A stretch of 64,000 nucleotides of DNA from Lantana camara. Taxonomy: Eukaryota > Streptophyta > Magnoliopsida > Lamiales > Verbenaceae. The DNA lies in NCBI GenBank assembly GCA_037501455.1, contig CM074863.1, positions 11,342,001 through 11,406,000 of the forward strand. The letters are read 5' to 3'. How positions within the stretch are numbered: position 1 is the stretch's first letter; every line of letters begins with the position of its first letter. Positions 53,489 to 64,000 of the stretch are shown here, one piece after another. The translations under genes and the position numbers were made by a program. Below the pieces are notes generated by a model. It saw only the letters and a list, made by a program, of their open reading frames with translations. It was not told the origin of the DNA and ran no database searches.

Positions 53489-56400
53489 ATGTATCGACCT
53501 GGGGCTGCAACCACTAACAGAGGGGGGTTGCCAACCGATAGTGGAGATTTTACGGTGACGCTGGATCAAGTTCCACGGTGGAGTGATTCAGAATATAGGT
53601 ACTCGTATGACAATGAAGACCCTTTGACATCGGCTGCTGAGGGCGAGAGTAGTGGAAATGGCACGATGTCTAGGTTTCCTGTTGATCACGAAATTAATTC
53701 AAAGATATATCTTTGGAGAGGCGACCCTTGGAATCTGGAGGTTGATGCTGTAGTTAACTCCACCAATGAGGTGAGTAGTTGATTCATTGCAATGCCTGGA
53801 GATCTTCAGAAAAGATATATTGTGTGTTTTTGCTAGGTTGTGGCTCTTCAACTGAGCTTTTCCGGTTTTGCAACATCTTTGCTTGTTCTTCTACATTTGG
53901 AATTGATGCCAATGACAAGCTTATGTGCTGGCTTGTCTTTGTCAGAACTTATGAGCCAATTTGATTCATGAATGTTTATTCATGTCGTTGTAATCAACAT
54001 TCTTCCTGTACTTGTGTTTCCTTGTTCATGCGATTTCTGCTTTCTGTCTCCTATCAGATAGTAACAGTTGCATAGTCAGTTTATATCATGGGTATTTTTT
54101 AATGTTTGAGTTGACTCCTGATGATTGTGCGTGAATAGGTGTCTTATGCTGTTACTCACTTTTGAGATTGCTATTCCTCCTGAACTATATGTTTTTGAAT
54201 CACTGCAGAACTTAGATGAAGCACACAGCAGTCCCGGTTTGCATGCTGCAGCTGGACCCGGACTTGCAGAAGAATGTGCTACACTGGTATGCTTATATAC
54301 TAAAAATTAATTTTTTCATCAATATATGCTTTCCTAGTGGTATAATTTTGAGAAGGACCTGTTCGGTGTACTTTTGTTTTGAAAGTCATGCACCTACATG
54401 TTTTATGAGTTGAATGTTTTGCATCTTCGAGGGGTTGATATGGCTGTGTTACAACTGAGATTAATGTGTTGATGGAAGTCAAGTATGGTTGTTGAATATT
54501 GGTAGGTATCTATGTACTGGATGCATTCGAACTGTCAAATTCTAGACCTCCTTGGGGATTGGATTGGTCAAAAAGCTTTTCTGACATGAGACATGTTTAT
54601 GAGTGTGTTAACTTTTCATTCTTACTAAAGTTAACAGCACTGGGTGCTTCTAAAATATTTTACAAAAAATTATCTTAACCTGATTGTATTAACCTCTTTT
54701 ATATTTAGCATATTTCTCATAACCTAGAAGATATATTGCATTCTTTGTAGAATTAATGATGGTTTAATCTTGGGACTTTGTGGCTGGTTTGTCATGACAA
54801 ATTTTTCATAAAACAATTCATCTTTTCCCACAGCCTATATCCTGTTGAACATAGCTATATGCCTGTTAATCCTATAGTTTCAGAGAACATAAAAATAGGA
54901 AAACCCTTTACCCAATTATGTACAAAGATGTGCTGTTGCGTGATTATGCTTCACCTTTACAGGGTGGATGCCGAACTGGGATGGCAAAAGTTACTAATGC
55001 ATATGAACTCCCTGCAAGGTAATTTGTGTCCACCTTTTTAATGAGAAGGTTGTGTGAGTTAACTTTGCTTTGGTTATCAATTCTCAATGGTTTTCATGAA
55101 AATGCATTGTATAGTCCTGCTTTTGCACCTGTCTCTTATTTTCAATGTTGAGCTTCCTGAATACACATGGAAAATTCTCCAAGCTCATTTCATTAAGTAT
55201 AATTACCAGAAATGTAAAGGTGCCATAATTGCATCTCTATCAAGGCCTTGACGTAAATATTGCTTCAAGTTGTTTCTCTTTAGGAATGAAATGTTTCTAT
55301 ATCGTATGACTAATTTCAAATCTAACCTTAGCTTGTTATTCTTGTTTTTTTAATAATATAAGAATTTGGAGAAACCCAAATGGCTTAAGTTGGAAATAGA
55401 ACAGCTGTTAGATGTGACACTCAGTTGATTTTTACTTTCTCGATGTACTTTAAGTGCAGGCTATTATATTTCGATACAATCACTGTATGAAGTTTGTTCA
55501 TGTTGCTGGTTGATAAGCTTGGTCACTGTTAGCAATCCATAAGGGGGATGAATAGAGCATAGGTTCTCACTCAAGATTTAAAAGAATCTCCATGCTAACT
55601 TGAGGGGAAAATAGAGTAGGTAGACAAAGGCCAAAAGAATAAAGATAGCACTCAATTAATAGTTCTGGAGCGTCACTTTGGTTGCAACTTTTCAATTTTA
55701 GGTTGTCTGATGTGCTACTGCGTCTTGCTCAATAGCGGAGTTTATTTTGATTTGCAGGAGGGTTATACATACTGTGGGTCCCAAGTATGCTGTAAAATAT
55801 CACACTGCTGCAGAGAATGCTTTGAGTCATTGCTATCGATCTTGCCTTGAGCTTCTCATTGAAAATGGATTGCACAGGTAATTAAATAGTCACTCCTGTT
55901 ATCTGTTTCCTTTTTTCGTGGATTTATCCGTAACTTTTCTCGATTTGAACTGTTTTACAATGTGAATGCAGCATAGCCATGGGCTGTATATATACGGAAA
56001 CCAAAAATTATCCTCGAGAACCAGCTGCACATGTGGCAATAAGTGAGACATTTGCACTTTTTATCTTTTTTCTGTTTATCTTTTTGATTAGCATTTTCCT
56101 GATTTCTCAGTTGTATATGTACTTCCTGAAACCTTAGGCATTTAACTTCAATAATCCTGAAAATAAATGCCAAAGAAAATCATTTGTAGGCATTTTCTTT
56201 CTCATGATTTATAAGTGATAGTTATGTAGGGCATCAGGCCTAATTAATGTACATGCACATATTTATGACACCCTGTTTTCATCCTGTTTGTTGCCTCAAA
56301 TTCCAACTTTTGTTTTCTTTGGTTAGGAACTGTTCGGCGGTTGCTTGAGAAACAAAAAGATAAAATACATGCGGTCGTATTTTGTAATACAACAGCATCT

Positions 56401-59252
56401 GATACAGAAATATATAAGAGGTTTGTTCGCTGGATTTATCATTTATTTAGAACTCGTAACGGATATGATACATGAAACCTCTTCCAACAATTGTATTTAC
56501 ATGCTTGGAATTTGTCATCCATGTGTTAAATATCAGATTGCTTCCGCTTTACTTTCCGCGGGATAAACAAGAGGAGGAGATAGCTATTTTGAAACTTCCT
56601 GCAGATGTTGGAGATGAAAATGGTGAGACAGTCATAGATGAACGTAAAATCAGAATACAACCTTTACCCAATTTAAAGAAGACTAGTCCAAGAGTTGCTC
56701 AAATCTCTAGTGATCTCCCAATCACTGATATTTCGTTGGCAAGGCGGTTAGTGATCCATAATATTATTTGAACCGCATTTTAAGTTGGTTTGTGTCTATC
56801 ATAAAAGCTATTCTTGCTTATCCCTACTGGTCCTTGTTCCATTTCATATAGACTGTTTTGTGCTTAAATTGTGAAACTTCCGGCATGCAGCTTTGGCTTC
56901 TTAGGACTTAGAAAGATATATCTGACATGGGATTACATAGCACTAGATTGGAAATTCGCCTTTCTTACCCTTTCTATAGATTATACAAGTTTAGACATAC
57001 TTCTCGATGGTGTTCGAATGAAATCCAACTTTTAACATTTGGTTGCCTCTGAGTAAATGGTATCTTCTGATTGATATCCTGCGGGTAAAATGAAAACAAT
57101 CTCGAGTTCTCTTTATTTGAGGGTCATATGCTTCTGTTTATAGCTTCTTGCTAATTATACATCCAAATGTCTGAGATCAGTTTTTTATGTTGGTTAAAAT
57201 CCCTTGCTTTAAGTCAACAATTCTTCGATCTACTAATGGTTTGTCTTTCCAACAGGGACTCATCCTACTTGGATTCATATTTGGATCCTGCTTTTATGTC
57301 CTTGATCAAAGATCCAGATCAGAGACGCATGGAACAATGGGAAAAGGCTGCTGAGGCACGAAGTGGTTTTAATTTTGCTAAAATGCTTGGATATGGCGAC
57401 CTTGGGGGTCCTCCTTTGTCTGCTGCCGAAGAATACTCGCTTCATTCTAGATATCTTGCTAAAGCAAATTCACTCAATCTTTCTGAAATTGCTGAGATGA
57501 AAATAGTGTAAGAAACTGTGAAATCTCTATGGGGAATTGCTACTTGTATAGTTTCAACTTAGCCTCCTTAATGATGACAGTCTTAACTCTGTTTTGATTT
57601 TTGCGTTACGTATTATCTCTTTTAAATATGTACACAGCTTATCTAATATGATTTTAAATACTTGTGGTGAACTTTCGACTGATTCTTATGATACCTTTCT
57701 TAAAGTTGATTGCAACAGTTTCCATTTTGTGGTGGAAGTGCTTTTGCTTTTTCACCTTTTCTTGAAACTTCTTGATTTCCTACAGCGATTTACACGTGTA
57801 GACCCTTGACTAAACTTTTTTTGAAATTACATTAAATGACAGCAGTGAGTTAGCTCTATTCAAAATCCAGATCATAATTTGTCTGTCCTGTTCTATTTCA
57901 GTTACCGAGGTGGGGTTGATAGTGAAGGTCGACCTGTGATGGTCGTGGTTGGAGCGCATTTTTTGCTCAGGTGTCTTGATCTTGAACGCTTTATTTTGTA
58001 TGTTGTAAAGGTGAATAGTTACAGCTATTTTCAGCTCATATCCTTGATTGTGTTTACTTTAACCTATACTATACTTCTCGCAGTTGATAATTTTATTTTG
58101 TATTTTTCTTTCAGGAGTTTGAGCCCTTGATACAGAAGCCTTATACAATTGTTTATTTCCACTCTGCTGCATCCTTACAAGTGTGCGTATTTCATCCTTG
58201 TCATCTTTTCTTCTTGGCATTAGTTGTTTTGTTTCCTGTATTGCTTTGACTGGGAATCATTTTTGATTGAATAATTTTACTGTGTTTTATGACTAAAAAT
58301 TTCTTTTATAGCTGCTGCTAACGTTTTAAAATACCGTGCCGTAAAATTGTTAATAATGTTTTATGATATGAATCAACAGGCAGCCAGATTTGGGGTGGAT
58401 GAAGAGATTGCAACAAATACTTGGCCGGAAGCATCAACGCAATCTTCATGTATAAGCGAATGCTGACTAAAGATATTACTTGCATTTGGCGCACAAATTC
58501 TAACTGATGTCTGTTTCTGTGGTGTAGGCAATATATGTTCTTCACCCAACTTTTGGACTAAAAGCAGCAATATTGGCAATGCAACTGTTTGTTGACAATG
58601 TGGTATGCATGTTGGTCTTAATCTTCACTTCCATTATTTTTTCCAAAGAACTTCTATAAAAATTTCGTATGAAATCTTAAACCGATAATTAGGTGTGGAA
58701 GAAGGTGGTGTATGTTGATCGTCTCCTACAGCTATTCAGATATGTTCCTCGCGAGCAATTAACAATTCCAGATTTTGTATTTCAGTGAGTTCCCTTTTTA
58801 TTTAGCGACAATTGCACCAACATACCATGAGGTTTTGCCCAATCACAAAATCTTTCTAGGGGTTTGAGTAACTACAAAAACTCCCCCGACATATTTTAAG
58901 ATTTGGCACACATGTTGTTATAGTCAAGATTTTAAAGTCAAATATCGATCAATCAGTTTAGAAGCGTATGTAAAAAATCGTCAAAATGGATGGATTCAGT
59001 TGTCCTCCAAATTCTTTGACAAGTGACGTTTCTATAATTTGTGCAGTTATATCAAACCTCAGGGTATGCCAGCGTGATTATCCCTTTTGTTTATATTCAC
59101 TTCCATTTCTGGTTCCGCGAAGACAAATTCGGTACCAGAAAACTAGTGAGGTCTGACAATATCCATTGAAATGCAGGCATGATTTAGAAGTGAATGGAGG
59201 GAAGGGCGTTATTGTGGATCCAAGAACAAAGTATGTCTACCAACGACCATAG
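53489..59252 (+). CDS. Macro-domain plus CRAL-TRIO (SEC14-like) protein, GDAP2 type
   Basis: Fourteen exons: 53489-53770, 54209-54286, 54963-55018, 55758-55877, 55972-56042, 56327-56420, 56537-56746, 57256-57507, 57902-58010, 58115-58180, 58384-58449, 58528-58602, 58693-58784 and 59177-59252. All are GT-AG and give 548 residues. The macro domain is at about residues 70-235. It has the ADP-ribose-binding features DAVVNSTNE, GPGLAEEC, GGCRTGMAK and RRVIHTVGPKY, then IAMGCIYTETKNYPREPAA. A linker follows, with a family-specific helix-rich part (EARSGFNFAKMLGYGDLGG). The CRAL-TRIO lipid-binding domain is at about residues 385-525 (RPVMVVVGAHFLLR, YTIVYFHSAASLQ, YVLHPTFGLKAAI, YVDRLLQLFRYVPREQL). 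The order is that of GDAP2 and, from memory, Arabidopsis At1g69340. Predicted roles are ADP-ribose recognition or hydrolysis and lipid binding. The gene looks intact, with a MITE-like insert in its last intron. Confidence 0.94.
58803..59095. mobile_element. MITE-like family B, copy 2 (last intron of the macro gene)
   Basis: The left end has CACCAACATACCATGAGGTT. The right end, read inversely, has CTGGCATACCCTGAGGTTTG. The pair is an imperfect inverted repeat and matches the family B copy at 49945. It lies wholly within intron 13. Confidence 0.6.
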
Positions 59253-59660
59253 ATGTATATTACTATAGCAGTTTGTTTCCTTTACTTCAGAGTCTCCCAT
59301 CCTTAGCTGCACTCTTTTTATTTCTTTTTTTTTGTGCTGCTGTAAGTCTGTAACTGAAGAGTTCTGTACTTTTGAGTATGTGCATAATTATTTTTTTCTC
59401 AATTTTAGAGAGAGAGAGAGCAAAATAGTTCACATAGTTCGTTTTTTTTTTTTTTAATATAGTTTCGTTAAACTTATTATCATTATAAATTCAATTTTTT
59501 TAGACTCAGTGCATCAAGCGTAATACAATCTACCCAAATGCCTTAAAATGTTCTTTTTAGCAATTTAAAAACCAGTGCCAAATTCATGTGATATAATTGC
59601 CAGATTTTGATCTAAAATTAAATACATAAATAAATGAAACAAAAATACAGTCAGCATCAA
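59253..59660. other. 3' flank of the macro gene
   Basis: T-rich and AT-rich sequence with a short (GA)n patch near 59409. No gene. Confidence 0.45.
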
Positions 59661-59810
59661 TGATCAAACGCATCAGGAGGTCGGGTGATGGCCTCGGGGA
59701 TGCCTTGGCCAAGTTGGGTCCTTGCGCCGTATAAAGATGTTAATAAGGGTAATATTTCGGGTTTGAATTTCACTTGTTGTGTGTTTTTAAAAGAAAAAAT
59801 GAAACTAATT
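59661..59810 (+). mobile_element. tRNA-related SINE candidate
   Basis: TGGCCAAGTTGG (59706-59717) is a perfect match to the pol III A-box pattern TRGCNNAGYNGG. GGTTTGAATTTC about 43 bases downstream is a degenerate B box. The 3' end is an A-rich tail after GTGTGTTTTTAAAAG. The head is GC-rich against the surrounding AT-rich DNA. No target duplication could be fixed. Confidence 0.5.
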
Positions 59811-59959
59811 AGCCTATTTTTGTTGTTACCAAAAATAAAATGCAAACTGTGTGAGCTTGAGGGATATTCCAATCTCTATCGGTATTTTATTCCCTTTAAA
59901 TTGTCTTGCTAATTTATTTTCATTCGTTTTTGTTCATGGTTTCTTAATTTTTGGTCTAC

Positions 59960-62050
59960 CGTCATCGGTTATAATGAATCGTGGAAGATTGTCACATTTG
60001 TGAAAGAACATAATCGTGAATTGTATCATGCAGATGAGACTTTTTTATTGCGAACTTCACACAATATAACAGATGAGCAAAGAGTGTTTTTGAATGCAAT
60101 GGTGCAATCTGGGTTAGGTGTCTCCAAATCCTTTAATTTCATGAAAAATCTAGCTCAAGGAGAAGAAAATTTAGGATTTACTCAACGAGATGCCTTTAAC
60201 TCCATTTCTTCTGAAAAAAGGAAAGACTAAAATTGATGGCGGAGATGCAATTGGATTAGTCCAACATTTCAGAGATAAATCTAACAAGGAGACTAATTTC
60301 TTTTGGAATATTGAAGTGGAGAATGACATCACATTGATGAACCTTTATTTTAGAGACTATCAGTGTTTGATTGATTATGAAAGATTTGGAGACGTACTTA
60401 CGTTTGACATTACATATCGAACCAATAAGTACGGATTAGCTTGTGCGTCTTTTGTTGGTATTAATCATCATAAGGATAATGTTATGTTTGGGTTTGTACT
60501 CTTGTCGGATGAAACTCAAAATTCATTTGAGTGGTTGTTTCGTACCTTTCTTGAATCTATGGGCGGGAAAGAACCTCTTTGTATTTTTACTGATCAGTCC
60601 CAGGCTATGATGAATGCCATACACGTGGTATTTCCCTCCGCTCATCACAGGTTGTGTCAATGGCACATCAACCAAAACACGCCATCACATTTTGGGAGTT
60701 TAAATCAAGTCTCGGAATTCAAGAAGTTGTGGACAAAATGCATGAGTTATTGTGATTCTGAACAAGAATTCGAGATAACATGGCAAAATATGGTGGATAC
60801 TTACCACATTGACGAACAAAGCTGGTTTGTTACGATGTACAACTTGCGACATAAATGGGCTACTGCATTTAGCATTAAGACATTTACTGCCGGACTTATG
60901 GCAACATCTAGAAGTGAGGGCACTAATACTGTGCTGAAAAGCAAATTGGAAATAGCACTTCTACCTTATTAGATTGTGTTCAAGGTTATGAAAAGGTTCA
61001 AAGCAGTTGGCGTGCACAAGAAAAAGAAAAGGATATTCATTGTCGTCATAACCACCTTGCGCTTCTCTCACGACATAATCTATTATTAAAGCAGGCTGCT
61101 GATGCTTATACACACACTTTGTTCAATCTTTTTCAAGTGGAACATAAAGATCAATTTGATTATGAGTGCATCAAAGAACCTACAAGTGCCAATTCTTCGA
61201 TGAGACGTTTTAAAATAATGCCATTTAGTGGAGATTCAAAAACTAGAATGGTGGAGTATGATATCAACACTTCAGAGGTAACATGCACATGTCATAAATT
61301 TGAGACTTTGGGTATCTTGTGCAAGCATGCTTTGAGGGTATGTACTCAAGTAAACCAAATTACTATTCCTCAAAAGTATATTAAAAGGCGATGGACCTTG
61401 AATGCAAAAGATAAGATGTGCGACATACCAAAAGATCATTTCACTGAAGGAGGTAAAAGCACTTATATTTCAGAAATTGCATTTGTGAATTCTATAACAA
61501 AGTCGGTACATGGAAGCTCGACAAATATTGACTCAATATTTTGAAAATGCAAGGGAGAAAATAGATGCTTTGTTTGTAAGCATGAATTTGAGTGACACGG
61601 GTACTTGTGAAGATATTGGAAAACTTGTGCGCGATCCTCCTATTGTGAAGTCAAAAGGAATTACCAATATTCACAAACGTCACTGGGATGATAAAAGCAA
61701 AAGAAGAAAAACAAAAGGAAAAACAGAAACTTCAAGTAAGTTATTATTATTATTATTATTTATTGTTATTTTCATTTTTAGAGAGGACAAAAAAAGGAGC
61801 AAAACAATCAAGAAATAACTCACAGTCCATAGAGGGTGAATATTTTTCACAAGAAGTTGTTAAAGCTCAATCATCCCAAGTCCAACTTGGTTCACCTCAA
61901 CTTGCTCCACACCAATTTGGACACCATTACACAATGTTAAATTCTTCTGGAGTTGTACCAAACCAATCTCCATGGTTTTCTATGCCACAATTTGTACCAA
62001 TGAATTCCATGAATTATAATAGCTTAGTACGACCATCGTTTGATTTGTAA
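59960..62050 (+). pseudogene. FAR1/FHY3-like (MULE-transposase-derived) gene with frameshifts
   Basis: Successive frames together cover much of a FAR1-related protein. The end of the N-terminal DNA-binding region is SWKIVTFVKEHNRELYHA. The MULE transposase core has FGDVLTFDITYRTNKYGLAC, then FTDQSQAMMNAI and HHRLCQWHI. The SWIM zinc finger reads CTCHKFETLGILCKH and is followed by a basic tail. The reading frame breaks at about 60222, about 60945 and about 61500, each costing one frame, so no single frame encodes the protein. The front half of the FAR1 zinc-finger domain is missing upstream. Working family members are transcription factors in phytochrome A signalling, domesticated from Mutator-like transposases. 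This copy is dead or misassembled, and no Mutator inverted repeats were found. A (TTA)n run (about 61740-61760) sits in the tail. Confidence 0.88.
61740..61761. repeat. (TTA)n microsatellite in the FAR1-like pseudogene
   Basis: About seven TTA units. A donor-like GTAAG precedes it and TTTTTAG follows, but the span (about 46 bases) is too short for a usual plant intron. Confidence 0.75.
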
Positions 62051-63313
62051 GGTTGATTGGAGACTTGTATTCAATTTGAAGTTTAATGAATTATGTCAAT
62101 TTTAGTGTAAATGTTTAGCGTTTTTTTTTTTTTAAATGTTTTTACATCTTATCTTATAGTTGGGAAAATAAAATGAAGCAGCAGTTATCTCACTTTTTTT
62201 TAACAAAAAATGAAAACAGAAATATTCTTAAGTAATAGTAAATTTGTGGTGTTAATCCGTGAGAAAAAGAAAAAGACTTTGACAAAACCATATGTAGTAT
62301 TCTTGACTAATAATAATCCTGTGATCTTTTATTTAATATAAAAAAAAGTTGTTAAAAATTAGAAAGAAGAATTTTTTTTTTTATTTAAGCTAAAAACAAT
62401 TATGTTTAAGCTTTTACAGCTCTATCGTTAATGCGGAAGATAGAGTTATGAAAAGTTGAAGGTTCTCATCTAACTAGACTTTTAAAATTTAATATTTTTT
62501 AAGCTGAAAAAAAAAAAATCTCTTAGAGTTCTATGGTTAAAAATTAAAACAGAAGATAGAGTTATGGCTGTACCAAAAAAAAGAAGATAGAGTTATGGAA
62601 GATGAGTAGATTCTCTTCCAATGAGACTTTTAGAATTTAATAATTTTTAAACTCTAGTTTAACTTTAGTTAGGATTTAATTAATCAATTTGTTTTTAGTG
62701 AAAAGCAATTAAAAATTAAAAAGAATAGAAAAGTAAATACTAATGGGATGAGATACGTGGCAGATTTTTATAGGAAAGACCCACTCGGTACTTACCTAGC
62801 ATATAGTAAACCTTCCCAAAAGGTAATAGCTCTGTGTGATTTACAAAATTAATATTTAATTACTAGTAAATGTATCTCCCACTTAATTACACCTATTAAT
62901 TCCAATTGTTTTGGTAGCCATGCTTTATTCATTATAATTATTTTTGTGTTTTATACCTGGGGGATTCGGTTAAAAGGGACCCCCAAGTCTTTTTTTAGTT
63001 ATGTAACCCCTAGTTTCAAAAGAATTGGTTATATAACCCTTTGCTTGATTAGCTCTTAATTAATTACTCAGCTTAATTAAATAGTTGCCACGTCAGGATT
63101 TTGCAGACTCTTTTTGGCCCCAAAATTTATACAAAATTAGAATCTGGCCCCAAATCACAGTCATCCAATTCTCTCAATTTCTCTCTCCTTCCTGTATGTG
63201 CGACGAAAACCCTATTTTTCTGATATTTCTTCTCCGATCGAAGTGCTGTCCAGTGTTCGTTTGATTCTTCAAAAACCCTAAGTATCACCCACCTCTCTCT
63301 GATTACATGTACA
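62051..63313. other. AT-rich intergenic sequence
   Basis: Contains a short duplicated segment (AGAAGATAGAGTTATG, at about 62551 and 62582; a related AAGATAGAGTTATG at about 62438). No gene. A CT-rich leader (CTCTCAATTTCTCTCTCC, near 63172) just before the right-edge gene suggests its 5' untranslated region. Confidence 0.45.
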
Positions 63314-64000
63314 ATGGCAAACAACAACGACAACAATCAAAGGTATTGAAAGGTTTCGGTTTGTTTGAATTTTTTCTGAACCCTATTTTTTGAACTGCGT
63401 TTTCACTGAATGAGTGAACTGAGTTTTTTCTGAACCCCATCTATCTGGGTTTAATGCATTACATTCCCTAACCTGTTATGGACGCCAATATAACGCCAAT
63501 ACATAGTGATCGCGCACTCGATTTTATTAATCGTTTGCGCGATTTCTATAAATCGCTCACGCGATTAGGGAATCGCTCACGCGATTCATTTGAATTTTTT
63601 CTCAAAGCTATTTATTGAACTTCGTTCTCACTGAATGATTTAACTGAGTTTTTTCCGAACCCCATCTATCTGGGTTTAATACAGTACATTCCCTAGCCTA
63701 AATTGGACGCAAATATAAGGACAATACAACGTGATCGCGCACTCGATTTTATTAATCACTTCCCCGATTTCTCATAATCGCTCATGCGATTCTTTAATCG
63801 CGCACGCGAATTTGAGGAATCGCCCACGCGACTTTATCAATCGACCACGCGATCAAATTTTTTGTTTCTCAGTTTTGTACTGCATGCATGGTTAATTTTT
63901 TTTTTTTTTTTTTATTGTTTTAAAGGAACGGCGACTGGGTTATGTCAAAATTTGTTATTGGATTTGCACTTGGAGTGTGGGAAGAAGAAACCACGTGTTT
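63314..64000 (+). CDS. Unrecognised partial gene at the window edge
   Basis: A short first exon (63314-63342) encodes MANNNDNNQ plus a split codon and ends at a GT donor. A second exon beginning at 63926, after TTTTAAAG, keeps frame and encodes RNGDWVMSKFVIGFALGVWE and onward to the window end. The intron of about 583 bases holds a 225-bp tandem duplication and an array of ATCGCNCACGCGATT motifs. No domain is recognised in this short N-terminus; a transposon-derived gene is possible. The exon assignment is a prediction from splice signals. Confidence 0.35.
63365..63860. repeat. 225-bp tandem duplication with embedded CACGCGAT inverted motifs
   Basis: Units start TTGAATTTTTTCT at 63365 and 63590. 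Each has CCCCATCTATCTGGGTTTAA, GTGATCGCGCACTCGATTTT and then several copies of the imperfect palindrome AATCGCNCACGCGATT. In total about nine such motifs occur between 63510 and 63853. Confidence 0.85.

Overview
The window is nuclear DNA from a eudicot plant. The basis is GT-AG introns in compact multi-exon genes, plant-specific families (CLE peptide, remorin, PLS-class PPR, nodulin-related protein, FAR1-like) and a dense load of plant transposons. The proteins look asterid-like to me, but the species cannot be fixed from sequence alone.

Host genes in order: a CLE9/10-type peptide precursor (1297-1605, +); an 11-exon secreted or apoplastic LRR protein (4068-7734, +); an intronless PLS/E-type PPR protein (16838-18430, -); a GH79 heparanase-like beta-glucuronidase (19218-21629, +, 8 exons); a remorin (22968-24359, +, 5 exons); two nodulin-related-protein paralogues (25592-26104 and 38570-38836, both -); a small plastid PsaN-like protein (49730-50973, -, 4 exons); a macro-domain plus CRAL-TRIO protein of the GDAP2 type (53489-59252, +, 14 exons); a broken FAR1/MULE-transposase-like gene (about 59960-62050); and the first exons of an unrecognised gene at the right edge. 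CLE10, a remorin and the macro/CRAL-TRIO protein are, from memory, near neighbours on Arabidopsis chromosome 1, so this looks like a conserved block that has been expanded by transposons.

The mobile DNA can be read as nested events with exact ends. (1) A hAT-type element (7874-16575, 8-bp TSD) lies just 3' of the LRR gene and contains a young Ty3/gypsy chromodomain retrotransposon (10303-16038, 570-bp LTRs, TSD AAAAA). Its gag is intact, but its pol has several disabling lesions, including an altered reverse-transcriptase catalytic Asp. (2) A Helitron-like element on the minus strand (26700-36179) separates the two nodulin-related paralogues. It contains a very unusual LTR element (30662-34968, TSD TCGTC) with two 2,070-bp LTRs around only 167 bp of internal sequence. 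(3) There are also a 649-bp hAT MITE (41389-42037, 8-bp TSD), a second hAT-like element (about 39809-40755), a 3,139-bp solo LTR (42737-45875, TSD GAACT), a LINE 3' fragment, a cellulose-synthase zinc-finger pseudogene fragment, two MITE-like families and SINE-like tRNA-derived segments.

The genes do not form a pathway. The points of most interest are the minimal LTR element with its array of 16-bp palindromes, the conserved promoter block shared by the two nodulin-related paralogues across the Helitron, and the catalytically altered yet very young Ty3 element. No bacterial-type system, CRISPR array, rRNA or functional tRNA gene was seen.
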